From assembly GCF_000255555.1 (NCBI RefSeq), contig NZ_AGRW01000043.1, positions 1 through 64,000 on the forward strand: a stretch of 64,000 nt of DNA. Direction: 5' to 3'. Both the position numbers and the translations under genes were made by a program. The DNA is from Treponema saccharophilum DSM 2985 (GTDB taxonomy: Bacteria > Spirochaetota > Spirochaetia > Treponematales > Treponemataceae). How positions within the stretch are numbered: the stretch's first letter is position 1; each line of letters opens with the position of its first letter. Under the pieces are notes generated by a model. It was not told where the DNA came from, did no database searches, and saw only the letters and a program-made list of their open reading frames with translations. Positions 44,401 to 52,979 of this stretch are shown in pieces.

Positions 44401-45845
44401 GCATAGGCAGTGTTCTTTTCGATAAGCCCGCCGTTCATTGTGAACGACGTTTTTCCGTTATACAGGCTCACGCCGCCGCCGCTTTTGTTCTGGTATGTAT
44501 TGTTTCCGCTTATGACGGAACCTTCCTCCATAGTGAGTTTCGCCTCAGCAGTTTCAGTTCCGTAAAGGGCAATTCCGCCGCCGACACCTTGAGTTTGAGT
44601 CGTCGTGCTGTTCTCATTTACGGAACTGTTTTTCAGCGTGAGGATGCCGCAGAAGACGGCAATCCCGCCGCCGTACTTTGACGACTTGTTCTTGCTGACT
44701 TCCGAATTTTCGAGCGTCACGTCCGCCCCTTCCCCAATGTAGATACCGCCGCCGAATTCAGCCTTTCCCCTCGTGATTTTGATGTCCTTGATTGTGACTG
44801 GAACATTCGTCTTTATCGTGAGGACGGAGCCGGAATTGTTCCCGTCGAGGATGTCGGTTCCGCTTCCGTTCGCGCCCTGAACCGTAACCGACTTTGCTTT
44901 CTCCGAAGTCACCGTATCGGTGATTTCCTGATTGCCCGTCAGCGTTCCGTCCACGACAATTGTGTAGTCGGTAGCGGAATCCATGAGCGCGCACGTCGCC
45001 TTTGCAATCGATTTGTACGGTTTCGCCCGCGTTCCGCTTCCCGTGCCGTCGTTTCCGGTCTCGGAGACGTAAATCCTCGTGAGCGCGAATTTCTTGACGA
45101 GCTCTTCCGTTATCACGCATTCACCGTCCGCGATGTACGGGGAGGAGCCGAACCACACGTCGGTCACAAGACCGCCGTAAAACTGAACGGACTCGCGGAA
45201 TTCATAGAGGAGAACAGCATTCGCGTCGTAAAAGCCGAACGTATACGTTCCGGAAGGAACATTGTCGGAGGGGTTCCACGTTATCGTCCCGCCGGAAACG
45301 TCACAATTTCCGGAGTACCCTTCCCCGCTTATTTTGCACGATTCGATGCTTGTCCCCGACACGACAATCGTCAGGTTCACTTTCCCGCTTTCCGAAGCCG
45401 CACCCCTTACGGTTATGTCCTCGACGAGCGCGTCGCCCGGGCGAAGCGTGACGGCACAACTTCCGGAAACAACCTCGCTTCCCGAAACAGTCCCCGTCGC
45501 CGTAATCGTGTACTCCGTCCCGCCCTCAACAACCGCAAGCTCGTCGAACGAGAACGAGAGATTCTCCGAATCGACATACGCCTCGTACCTCCTTCCGCCG
45601 CCCGAAGCAACGACGGAATACGAGATGCTCCCGAACGATGGAAGAGCCGTCCGCGCGGCATTTTTCCGAAAAACGCCCGGTGCCGCCCCGGAAACGTCCA
45701 TGCTCCCACGAACGGATGCCGTCAGCGCCGGCTCGACGACGTTTTCCTCCGCAGAATGTTCCTCATCCCCAAAAAGCGAGCACGACACCGCAAAAAATGA
45801 AAGAATGACAGCCAAAATGCCGAAAAAGTTCCGGAACGTTTTCAT
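41460..45845 (-). CDS. Pmp-like beta-helix lipoprotein with BspA-type leucine-rich repeat C terminus
   Basis: A 1461-residue surface lipoprotein. MKTFRNFFGILAVILSFF and lipobox FAVSC give a signal peptidase II site. An Ig-like N-terminal region ends near 230. RIYVSETGNDGTGSGT opens a right-handed beta-helix typical of DUF1565/Pmp proteins, with dozens of GGG-I/V and N-T/S repeats to about residue 1130. From about 1180 the protein changes to BspA-type leucine-rich repeats (TIPNTVTTIGDKAFNC, SIPSSVQTIGRLAFNYC). The DNA for the repeats is clearly more AT-rich than the rest, indicating a grafted module. The second ATG (45845) has GGAG at good spacing. Such proteins are candidate adhesins; a paralogue lies directly upstream. 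Confidence 0.88.
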   Translation of the reverse strand: MKTFRNFFGILAVILSFFAVSCSLFGDEEHSAEENVVEPALTASVRGSMDVSGAAPGVFRKNAARTALPSFGSISYSVVASGGGRRYEAYVDSENLSFSFDELAVVEGGTEYTITATGTVSGSEVVSGSCAVTLRPGDALVEDITVRGAASESGKVNLTIVVSGTSIESCKISGEGYSGNCDVSGGTITWNPSDNVPSGTYTFGFYDANAVLLYEFRESVQFYGGLVTDVWFGSSPYIADGECVITEELVKKFALTRIYVSETGNDGTGSGTRAKPYKSIAKATCALMDSATDYTIVVDGTLTGNQEITDTVTSEKAKSVTVQGANGSGTDILDGNNSGSVLTIKTNVPVTIKDIKITRGKAEFGGGIYIGEGADVTLENSEVSKNKSSKYGGGIAVFCGILTLKNSSVNENSTTTQTQGVGGGIALYGTETAEAKLTMEEGSVISGNNTYQNKSGGGVSLYNGKTSFTMNGGLIEKNTAYAGGGVDVCNGSFTMKGGTVSENTATHSGSGDIVGGGVNIRGTGSFSMEGGTISGNTAKEGGGGVAVHSGLSFSMSGSAYIPYGGSKGKNDVMLIDADTLITIGGALTPPAAATDSSGKTTVATITPEWNRGKSVIKAGGTVTDVSAYKNYFGLSEDGWLLKPNAANTDLLIDAPIYVKNSGNDDTGTGTKQNPYKTLEKACGQLSDGGVDYTIYVDGELTGVQVIPDTVTSANAKSVTVQGVNGLDESGVPKDKINGNNSGSALTIKSGVSVTINELAITGGKAGRGGGINIASDTTVVLDGGTAVSGNSGERGGGIAVGGQSSTVGGKLILKNCKIHDNSADGCGGGIFCEDGGKTVEVEISGDSVEIYSNKSENSNDDGWRGGGGIRVGNRGKVTMNGGKIYSNSVKTKGAGVRVKGTSAVFIMNAGEIYGNTCNNDGGGVWSENTFTMSGGTIRGNSASNGGGVYMNGGTFTVKEDAQIDGNTASTTGGGVYTNGGTFTMTGNAQIVGNSAPTGGGAYVFDGTLDMQGGKIGTSAKPNTCSATGNGAGVIVRSYATAIFKMSGGATVAKENEVYLPGTSSMITVAGTLSGTAPVAMIMPASYTADRQVLGGTGVSGGYKKFALEKKGYYIDSEGKVQEGYFVTAANASSTITSLTSSAKIVIDGSISTTQFASIKAALIALNSSNENIRVNLDLSKTTGLTSIPANAFCDSGGCKALSSVALPTTVTSLGEMAFSGCSNLTSITGYTNVTSYGKEALASTKITSWNFPSGTTTISEGLFWHTNLSDGVTIPNTVTTIGDKAFNCSYLPSISIPSSVQTIGRLAFNYCNFTTLTIPNTVTTINEYLASNCYNLTTVTLPNNSSVTTIPKEAFSECDKLTTVNYYNNITEIGDKAFYKCESLTSFTVKTNVTKVGANFLNASGVTSITFEVTSGWKEKNGTVETSMDAFFADQTTLINALKGTLGTYGYSSGNSHPWIR

Positions 45846-45912
45846 AACCATTTCTCCGTTTTTATGGAAGCCAATACAAAACCCATCCTATTCTACCACA
45901 CCGTGCCCAAAA
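45846..45912 (-). promoter_or_regulatory. Duplicated leader and promoter of the first surface lipoprotein
   Basis: The stretch with GTGTGGTAGAATAGGA and GGGTTTTGTATTGGCTTCCA (minus strand) is nearly identical to that before the second gene (49,528-49,600). TAGAAT is the likely -10, so the duplication includes the promoter. A ribosome-binding GGAG precedes the ATG. Confidence 0.55.
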
Positions 45913-45930
45913 CAACTCCCCCTCCGCGCC

Positions 45931-48900
45931 TCAGTCGTCGCTGAAGCACTCCAGTATCGCGGCATAAGATGAGCCGGACTTCCACTCGCAAATGCCGTCA
46001 TCCGGATTGTCGCTGACAAAGCTGTTCAGCGCGGTAAGCAAATTCGTGCCGTATTGCAGTGTCTGGGCAGTTCCGGCGTCATCTGCGCTTGCGGCTGTAA
46101 GAGTTCCGTTATTGTTTGCTGCGAAAGAGCCATTACCTGTAAATGTACCTTTTCGTATTTGAGTGGTATCATAATTCTGAGATTTACAAATCATCCAGTT
46201 CAAATCATCTGTTGCGCTTGTATTAAATTTACCTTCCGATGATTGAGTTGCATTTGACCTTACACAATTATAACGCCAATAGCAGTTCTGAATGATATTC
46301 CCGTCCGATGGTGAATAGCCTGCTATAGCTCCTGCTAAGCCAGATAATCCGTCTGGATGATCAAATTTCTTTGGAACTTTTACAGTTCCGTAATTCACAC
46401 AATTCTTTATTACACCGTTACCAGTCAAAGTACCTACAATACCACCAGCCGGCTGATATATGCCGCCCCAACCATTCGTATGGAATGTAGAAGTTATGCT
46501 GCCAGTATTTATGCAATTTTCAATCACCCCATTGTTGGTTATACATATTCCACCACAACCTTCGAATGTAATTCCCTCACAGTCTATTTCGTTCCAGCAA
46601 TTTTTAATTATACCATTGTTATTCACGCAAATACCAGAAAAATTAAAATGCGGTGCATTGGTATTGAAAGCGATTGTCTTTGTAGATTTAATCTTTATGT
46701 TCTGTATTACACCATTATTAGTGTAACATAAAGCCGAAAAGCGTTTTGACTGATTGTCACTTATGGTAAGTGTATGTCCGTTGCCGTCTATTGTGCCTTT
46801 AAATTCCACAAGATCAGTTCCTTCACTTTCGGCAGAGTTTGAAGCATAACCAATCGGCATCCAATTTGTTTCAGAACTGATATCGATGTCTCTATCAAAA
46901 ACTATGTATAAATCAGCAGTTTGTTCAGATGTCATAGTGTTAATATTTGCAAAGTTATTCATTAAATCTGTTGCAGACTGTACCAAAGTGCCGACTTGCA
47001 GGTACCCCTGATTATTGATGAACCATGATTCACCATCTTTTTGAATTAATGAGAACTTATTTTTTGCTCTCGAAAGAGTCGTCATAGGATTTGGATTTTC
47101 CACAATTTCAAACACTTGTGTACTCGTTGCGTATGATTGCGGAATAATAGCGGCAACAAAAGTTTCACCTTCCGATAAAGTAATTGCCCCTGTAATCGTA
47201 ATCGGGTTGCTTCTAAGGTTTACATCATTATTGTATTTTTCTCCGCCATAAGGAATTGAGACAGAGCCTTTGATATTAAATTTTCCACCCACGTTGACAT
47301 CAACTGCTCCTCCAAGAACAGAAGTACCCGGAGTTTCAATTTTGTTACCACTGATTGTTCCACATTCCATGTTGAAAGTTCCGTAGCTAATCTCAATACC
47401 GCCGCCACCAGTTGTTCCGGTGACAACCTTGTTGTTGCTGATAGTTCCTGAGTGCATATTGAATGTAGCTCCAAAATTGTCAATATACACACCACCACCG
47501 CCGCTTGTCGCAGAGTTCCCGGTAATAGACGGACTTACGGAAGCTCCTGACACTCCGAATGTTACAGTTGCTTCATCTCCAGTAACCGTACTATTACTTG
47601 CAACATAAACACCGCCGCCAGAAGCTGCCGTATTTGCTTCTCCACTTTCACTTCCGCCGATAATTGAGTTGCCCGCCATGCTGAGGCTTCCTTTTTTATT
47701 GACATGAACGCCTCCGCCATAACTATAAGCTTTGTTTCCCTTTATCACGGCGTCTTCCATAAGGCGAACAGTTCCTGTAGTGTAAATTCCGCCCCCATCC
47801 TTTGGAGAATAATTAAACCCAACACTGGTTTTTGCAATCTGTACGATTCCCGCCGCAACATAAATGCCGCCGCCCTTTGAGCTGCTCGACTTTACGGCGT
47901 TTCCCGTAACTTTTACACTGGCTTCATCATCTTTCGATGCCGTTCCGTTGTTGTTTTTGTAGCCAATATAAACATTACCACCATTAACACAGATTGCGCC
48001 CCCGTTTTCTGCCTTATTACTTCCATTGTACCATTCACCCGGAGCAGCAGTAACATCTTTTCCAATCAGGGTATTACCATAAATGTAGCAGGTCCCTTCT
48101 TTAGTATAAATCGCACCGCCGTCATGGTCCGCGCTGTTGTTTTTTATAACTCCACCGCTGATTATGAGAGTTCCTTTATAGTTAAAAATACCGCCTCCAC
48201 CGCAGTTGGAAACGCCCTTCTCGTAATTGCCAGAAATTTCCGCACCATCTTCAATCGTAAGTGTTTTAGAATCGTTGTAGATTCCGCCGCCACAAGAAGC
48301 GGTGTAATTTCCTGAAACAAGCGCGCCTTCCGAAAGCGTGACATCACCCTTAACATACAGACCGCCGCCGCCTGCAGAAGATGAAGCCGCATATCCGCCG
48401 GTGATTTTTAGATTTTTGATTGTCACGGGAACGTCGGTAAGAATCTTGAGCGTCGTTCCGTTTGAGCTTGAAGTAAATCCGCCTTTCAAGCTGTCTGTTG
48501 TATTTCCAGTTGCCCCGGAAATTGTGAGAGACTTGGCTTTATATGCGCCAGTTCCATCTTTTTTGAGCGTATCCGGGATTGTCTGCGCGCCCGTAAGCTC
48601 CCCGTCGACGAGTATCGTGTAGTCGGTATCTTTATCAAGGAGCGCATTCATCGCACGGGCAACCGATTTGTACGGCTCCGCGCGCGTCCCCGTCTCCTTG
48701 CTGTCCGATTTTTTCGACGACACGTAAATCCTCGAAAGCGCGAACTTATCGACGAGCGTTTTTGTTATCACGCATTCCCCGTCCGTGGTGATGTACGCCG
48801 ACGAGCCGAACCACGAATCCGTCACAAGCGATTTGCAGACGTGGACGGACTCGCGGAATTCGTAGAGGAGAACACCATCCGCGGATGATGAATCCGCCGT

Positions 48901-49527
48901 GCTGTAGAAGCTGAAAACCGCATCGTAGCATCCCGAATCAAGCGTCTTCTCAAAAAGGATTTTCCCGTCGGAATCTACGGGGCAAGATGAAACGGAGCCG
49001 CCGTCAAGTTCTATCGCGCACGACTTTATTTCAGTTTCGCTGACGTCTATTTCGAGTCTGACGTTCCCCGTCCCGCTGTCCATATAGGGCTTTACGGGAA
49101 CCTCGCAGAAAAACGCGTCGCCGGGACGAAGCGTTTCCGTCACCTTGCCAAAAAGCACTGCCACGCCGCCTGATTTTCCCGTCGCCGTAATCGTGTACTC
49201 AGTCCCGCCCTCAACAACCGCAAGGTCGCCGAACGAGAACGTGAGATTCTCCGCATCGACATCGGCGGTGTACTTTATCTCCCCGTCCGAGGCCTCCACG
49301 GAATACGAGATTTCCTCGCCCAGCGACGGAAGCGCAGTCCGCGCCGCACTGCTCCGGAGAGCGCCCGGCGCCGCCCCAGAAAGGGAGACGCTCCCGCTCA
49401 CGGATGCCGTCAGCGCCCCCGCCGATTCCTCAACGCCACTTTCCTCATCCCCAAAAAGCGCGCACGACACCGCAAAAAATGAAAGGACGGCAGCCAAAAT
49501 GCCGAAAAATTTCCGGAACGTTTTCAT
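45931..49527 (-). CDS. Pmp-like beta-helix lipoprotein with GLUG-type C terminus
   Basis: A 1198-residue paralogue of the neighbouring gene. The signal and lipobox (MKTFRKFFGILAAVLSFF, FAVSC), the ALTASVSGSVSLSGAAPG segment and the VVEGGTEYTITATG block are almost the same. RIYVSSKKSDSKETGTRAEPYKS opens the beta-helix, with many GGG-I/V-Y repeats to about residue 830. The C-terminal 300 residues differ: NNGVIQNIKIKS, NNGIIKNCWNE, NGVIENCINTGSI and AGGIVGTLTGNGVIKNC are GLUG-like repeats seen in secreted adhesins and IgA proteases. Bases 46.1-48.3 kb are AT-rich, flanked by GC-rich ends. The ATG at 49527 has GGGGA upstream. Confidence 0.88.
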   Translation of the reverse strand: MKTFRKFFGILAAVLSFFAVSCALFGDEESGVEESAGALTASVSGSVSLSGAAPGALRSSAARTALPSLGEEISYSVEASDGEIKYTADVDAENLTFSFGDLAVVEGGTEYTITATGKSGGVAVLFGKVTETLRPGDAFFCEVPVKPYMDSGTGNVRLEIDVSETEIKSCAIELDGGSVSSCPVDSDGKILFEKTLDSGCYDAVFSFYSTADSSSADGVLLYEFRESVHVCKSLVTDSWFGSSAYITTDGECVITKTLVDKFALSRIYVSSKKSDSKETGTRAEPYKSVARAMNALLDKDTDYTILVDGELTGAQTIPDTLKKDGTGAYKAKSLTISGATGNTTDSLKGGFTSSSNGTTLKILTDVPVTIKNLKITGGYAASSSAGGGGLYVKGDVTLSEGALVSGNYTASCGGGIYNDSKTLTIEDGAEISGNYEKGVSNCGGGGIFNYKGTLIISGGVIKNNSADHDGGAIYTKEGTCYIYGNTLIGKDVTAAPGEWYNGSNKAENGGAICVNGGNVYIGYKNNNGTASKDDEASVKVTGNAVKSSSSKGGGIYVAAGIVQIAKTSVGFNYSPKDGGGIYTTGTVRLMEDAVIKGNKAYSYGGGVHVNKKGSLSMAGNSIIGGSESGEANTAASGGGVYVASNSTVTGDEATVTFGVSGASVSPSITGNSATSGGGGVYIDNFGATFNMHSGTISNNKVVTGTTGGGGIEISYGTFNMECGTISGNKIETPGTSVLGGAVDVNVGGKFNIKGSVSIPYGGEKYNNDVNLRSNPITITGAITLSEGETFVAAIIPQSYATSTQVFEIVENPNPMTTLSRAKNKFSLIQKDGESWFINNQGYLQVGTLVQSATDLMNNFANINTMTSEQTADLYIVFDRDIDISSETNWMPIGYASNSAESEGTDLVEFKGTIDGNGHTLTISDNQSKRFSALCYTNNGVIQNIKIKSTKTIAFNTNAPHFNFSGICVNNNGIIKNCWNEIDCEGITFEGCGGICITNNGVIENCINTGSITSTFHTNGWGGIYQPAGGIVGTLTGNGVIKNCVNYGTVKVPKKFDHPDGLSGLAGAIAGYSPSDGNIIQNCYWRYNCVRSNATQSSEGKFNTSATDDLNWMICKSQNYDTTQIRKGTFTGNGSFAANNNGTLTAASADDAGTAQTLQYGTNLLTALNSFVSDNPDDGICEWKSGSSYAAILECFSDD

Positions 49528-49600
49528 AATCGATTCCCCTTTTTTTAATGGAAGCCAACACAAAACCCGTCCTATTCTACCACACCGCACCAAAAAACGG
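49528..49600 (-). promoter_or_regulatory. Promoter/leader of the second surface lipoprotein
   Basis: Contains the TAGAAT hexamer (49,574-49,579) and the GGTTTTGTGTTGGCTTCCAT leader shared with the paralogue. No consensus -35 is evident. Confidence 0.5.
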
Positions 49601-49721
49601 CTCCCCCTCCCCGCCACGAAATTATTCGCCGCATTGTATGGAAGCGAGAGATTCGAGTTTCGCAACAAAAGAACCGGGCGGCGCCTTTCTGAACATCACC
49701 AATAAGACGAAGCAAAAACGC

Positions 49722-49931
49722 AGGAACATCGTTCCCATTAGAACAGGAACGCCACTCCCATTAGAGCAGGAACGACGCTCCCATTAGAGCAGGAACGACG
49801 CTCCCATTAGAGCAGGAACGACGCTCCCATTAGAGCAGGAACGACGTTCCCATTAGAACAGGAATGCCGTTCCCATTAGAACAGGAACGCCACTTCCATT
49901 AGAGCAGGAACATCGTTCCCATTAGAGCAGG
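49722..49931 (+). repeat. 23-bp minisatellite
   Basis: AGGAAC-(3 nt)-GTTCCCATTAGAGC-like units start every 23 bp from 49,722 to 49,929 (nine full copies and a partial one). Many units contain the imperfect palindrome GGAACGACGTTCC. There are no unique spacers, so it is not a CRISPR array. It lies between the second surface lipoprotein promoter and array D. Confidence 0.95.
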
Positions 49932-50475
49932 AATACCCCGCAAGCCGAACTCAGAACGAAAATACTCCGCAAGCCGAACTTGGAACGCAAAACCACCGCC
50001 CCACGCACGCCAATCCCATCCGGGCGCACACGTGCCCCCGGCACGTGCTGCGTGCGCTTGCTCCATGAAAGCCGAACTTAGAACGGGAAAATCCACGCAA
50101 ACAAAATCTCAGAACGCAAAAATCCCCCCACACGCGCGCAATTCCATCCGGGCGCACACGTGCCCACCGGCACGTGCTGCGTGCGCTTGCTCCATGAAAG
50201 CCGAACTTAGAACGCGGAAACCCTGCAAGCCGAACTTGGAACGAAAAACCACCGCCACACGCGCGCAATCCCCACCAAGGCGCACACGTGCCCCCGGCAC
50301 GTGCTGCGCGCGCTTGCTCCAACAAAGCCGAACTTGGAACGCAGAAACTCCGCAAAACAAACTTAGAACGACAAAATCCACACACACGCGCGCAACCCCC
50401 ACCAAGGCGCACACGTGCCCCCGGCACGTGCTGCGTGCGCTTGCTCCAACCAAGCCGAACTCAGAACGCGTGAAT
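49932..50475 (+). repeat. Dispersed intergenic repeat, array D
   Basis: About four long units of roughly 125-130 bp with short partial copies between. Each long unit has GCACACGTGCCCCCGGCACG (a hairpin), TGCGTGCGCTTGCTCCA, AGCCGAACT and TAGAACG or CAGAACG. It ends 15 bp from the next gene's stop codon. The repetitive open frames here (MPPARAACACS-type) are artefacts. Confidence 0.92.
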
Positions 50476-50489
50476 GTCGCAAGCGCCCC

Positions 50490-50990
50490 TTACAGAAGAA
50501 TCACTTTCGGGAATATGAAATGGAGGAGTCCCGCGACGATGCAGAACAGGCCGATGTAGCGCCGTCCGCCGACGATGACGTTCTCAAGCGGCTCGGGGAT
50601 GGACAGGCCGAATTCGGAGCGGGCGTCGAAATAATCGAAAAGGAGGCACGAACCGCCGCAAAGACCTGCGAGAGCGGGAAGCAAATCGCCGAGCACGGCG
50701 ATGTCGTTCCGCACGGAATAGAAAAGCTTTATGAAGCCGACGAGCATCGACACGGAGCCGAGGACGAGCCTGAACGTCGAGTCGTTGAGGAAGGAGAGGA
50801 ACGGGCGCAGGCGCTCATCCGTCTCGGAATCGGGCAACGGGGTGTCGCCGTCAATGCTGTTGAAGAAATCGTCCCCGTCGTCGGAACTGTACATGGCGGA
50901 ATTCCGCGCGCTTGATTTCGCGGCGGCATAGACAAGCACGAATCCGCAGAGGACATTCAGCAAAACAGAAAGAAAGTAGAACTGCAACAT
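50490..50990 (-). CDS. Small multi-pass membrane protein of unknown function
   Basis: A 166-residue protein with about four hydrophobic segments: FYFLSVLLNVLCGFVLVYAA, LVLGSVSMLVGFIKLFY, VLGDLLPALAGLCGGSCLLF and YIGLFCIVAGLLHFIFPKVI, and an acidic extramembrane loop after the first. I do not recognise a family. The ATG at 50990 has AGGAAA about 10 bases upstream; an alternative GTG at 51029 overlaps the previous stop by GTGA. It is the last gene of a three-gene envelope cluster. Confidence 0.7.
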   Translation of the reverse strand: MLQFYFLSVLLNVLCGFVLVYAAAKSSARNSAMYSSDDGDDFFNSIDGDTPLPDSETDERLRPFLSFLNDSTFRLVLGSVSMLVGFIKLFYSVRNDIAVLGDLLPALAGLCGGSCLLFDYFDARSEFGLSIPEPLENVIVGGRRYIGLFCIVAGLLHFIFPKVILL

Positions 50991-51025
50991 TTTTCGATTT
51001 CCTGGCACAGGCGGCGGCTCTGCCG

Positions 51026-51625
51026 TCACCTCGATATTTTCGACCTCAGCGAAACGCTCGCGTCGATGCCGGCGTTTCGGAGCAGTATCAGCGCCTCCAC
51101 GGAGGAAAGCTCGAAATCCTGCGCCTTGACGCCGAGGCTCATCTTGCCGCCGGAATAAACGGCGGTTTTCTCCGCTTCGTCGAGGACTATCTGATTATCG
51201 ACATCTAGGAACCTAAATTTAGCCGTGATAACGACCTCGTTGCCGTTCCCGTACGAATCCGCGTACCGCTTCTCCGCGTCGCCAACCTCGACGACCGCGA
51301 AAACCTCCCCGGCGGACGACTCCGCGAACCGGAACGTCTTCAGCACGAGGGGGATTCCCCTGTACGTCTCGGCGTTCTCCTTGGGGCCGAAGAACGCGTT
51401 GAAGAGGACGACGCAGAAGCACAGGACGAGCGCGAAGAGCATGAAGCGGTTCGCCTTCGTCGCGACGAGCGCCTTGAACAGCCCCGGACGGAACGCCGTG
51501 AGCTTCCCGTCGTAGTAGTCGCGCACAATCTGCGGGGCATGCTCAAGGCGACGCTCCCTGCTGTAATGGAAGACGAGAGGCTCCTCGCCGTCGGCGTGCC
51601 CCTCGGGAATATCGGAAAAATCCAT
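51026..51625 (-). CDS. Single-pass membrane protein of unknown function
   Basis: A 199-residue protein with an N-terminal cytoplasmic part of about 60 residues, one transmembrane segment (FMLFALVLCFCVVLFNAFF) and a C-terminal beta-rich domain (VFAVVEVGDAEKRY, VVITAKFRFLDVDNQIVLD) outside the membrane. No family is recognised. It lies between a lipoprotein gene (11 bp upstream) and a small membrane protein, and the three may act together in the envelope. Confidence 0.72.
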   Translation of the reverse strand: MDFSDIPEGHADGEEPLVFHYSRERRLEHAPQIVRDYYDGKLTAFRPGLFKALVATKANRFMLFALVLCFCVVLFNAFFGPKENAETYRGIPLVLKTFRFAESSAGEVFAVVEVGDAEKRYADSYGNGNEVVITAKFRFLDVDNQIVLDEAEKTAVYSGGKMSLGVKAQDFELSSVEALILLRNAGIDASVSLRSKISR

Positions 51626-51635
51626 CGCCGCCTCC

Positions 51636-52853
51636 TCAGCTTCCGAACGAAGCTATGAGAGAATCCGTTCTCCACCAGACAACCTCGGCGTTCTCCCGGC
51701 GCACGAAAAGCCCGCTGACGATTCCGCTGTCGCTCAGCGCTATCGAATGGTAGAGAATCCGCCCGTGATCGACTGAAAGATGGCGCTTGACGACGCGCTG
51801 CCCGTCAGGCTGCACCATCTGCACGAGATAGCCGTCGTCGACGGGAATCATGAAGAAGAACCACCCGTTCTCCGTGACGCCGAGGAAGTCGAACGGAATC
51901 GTCTCGATTTCCTGCGACAGCCCCTCGCTCGAGGAATACTCGTAAGCCGGAATGTCGAACCCGTCCTCGTACGCGCCCGTGGTGACGTCGAGCGGATAGA
52001 GCATCGTCTTCGCGTAGTCGATTCCGGACTGCACCTTGAGGTCGGAGTCGATGGAATCCTCGTAGTAGTCGATTTTGAGGTAGACCTTGTGGCTGCTGAA
52101 GTCGGGGACGACGTTCTCTATCGAAAGGTGCGCGCTCCCCTCCGCGCCGTCGCGCTGCAGTTTCGGGACGTTGTCCTCGTTCACGGAAAGCTGGTAGAGG
52201 AGGAACCCGTTCGTGCCGAACCAGAAGACGTCGAACCCGCCGTTCGTGCAGCAGACGACGACGAGCTCTCCGTCCTTCGTGGCGTATATTCCCTTGACGA
52301 AGGAGAACGGCGTGCCTCCCGGCCCCTGCTGCCCGATGTAGTCGATGAATTTCCCGTCGGAGTCGAAGCGCAGGACGATGTTGCTCAGAAGCAGCTGCCG
52401 CTCCTCGTCCATCTCGTGCCGCTCGGGCGGGAGCGTGTCCACGGCGTAGAGGCGCTTGTCGGCGTCCACGGCGACGGGCCCGAGCTTGTTGAACGGATAC
52501 GAGACAGCCTTCTTCGTCGAATTCCCGGAATTCTCGTCGGCGAAGTCGAGGTTGTACATCGAGTCCTCGTTGTAGTAGAGGCTCAACAGGTCGCCGTACG
52601 AATTGAGCTCGAGTATGCGCTTGGACTCGCCGTTCGCGATGTAGAAGAAGCCATCCCGCATCGTCATGAACGTGTTTATGCTTCCCGCCGACGCCAGGTC
52701 GAACACGTTCAGCTCGTCCTCGAAGTTGCCGTAATTGAGCGTGAACAAATCGTTCTCGCTCACGGACGCGATTTTCTCCGGCCGGGAGCAGGACGACGAC
52801 GCGAGCGCGGCAAGGAGGGCGAGCGCTATCTTAGAAATGTTTTTCCTTTCCAT
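51636..52853 (-). CDS. Lipoprotein, probable beta-propeller
   Basis: A 405-residue lipoprotein. MERKNISKIALALLAALA and SSSCS form the signal and lipobox with Cys near residue 21. The mature part has repeated strands of NHL/WD type (FFYIANGESKRILELNSYGD, GPVAVDADKRLYAVDT, VLRFDSDGKFIDYIGQQG, KGIYATKDGELVVV), so a six- or seven-bladed propeller is likely. Similar lipoproteins occur in spirochaetes, without known function. The ATG at 52853 fits the signal peptide; a longer frame above it lacks support. It is divergent from secA. Confidence 0.75.
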   Translation of the reverse strand: MERKNISKIALALLAALASSSCSRPEKIASVSENDLFTLNYGNFEDELNVFDLASAGSINTFMTMRDGFFYIANGESKRILELNSYGDLLSLYYNEDSMYNLDFADENSGNSTKKAVSYPFNKLGPVAVDADKRLYAVDTLPPERHEMDEERQLLLSNIVLRFDSDGKFIDYIGQQGPGGTPFSFVKGIYATKDGELVVVCCTNGGFDVFWFGTNGFLLYQLSVNEDNVPKLQRDGAEGSAHLSIENVVPDFSSHKVYLKIDYYEDSIDSDLKVQSGIDYAKTMLYPLDVTTGAYEDGFDIPAYEYSSSEGLSQEIETIPFDFLGVTENGWFFFMIPVDDGYLVQMVQPDGQRVVKRHLSVDHGRILYHSIALSDSGIVSGLFVRRENAEVVWWRTDSLIASFGS

Positions 52854-52979
52854 TATTTTTACCGTTTTTCCGAAAAGGATACCGATTAAGGGCGCGGTTT
52901 TCAATCTTGCGCGGCAATCCCCGAAAGGCAGCCTCTGCCCTCGACGTTGCTCATGTTTTCAATTATTATGGCTAACATT

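Noticed and set aside
45262-45972. Plus-strand frames opposite the surface lipoprotein genes
   Set aside because: They are Ser/Pro/Thr-rich mirror translations of the repeat-rich minus-strand genes.
49722-49931. CRISPR array
   Set aside because: The 23-bp units are directly adjacent with no unique spacers, and no cas gene is nearby.
50032-50559. Repetitive frames reading PARAACACS- and AELRT-like proteins
   Set aside because: They are translations of the dispersed repeat and differ between copies; no ribosome-binding site or family is seen.
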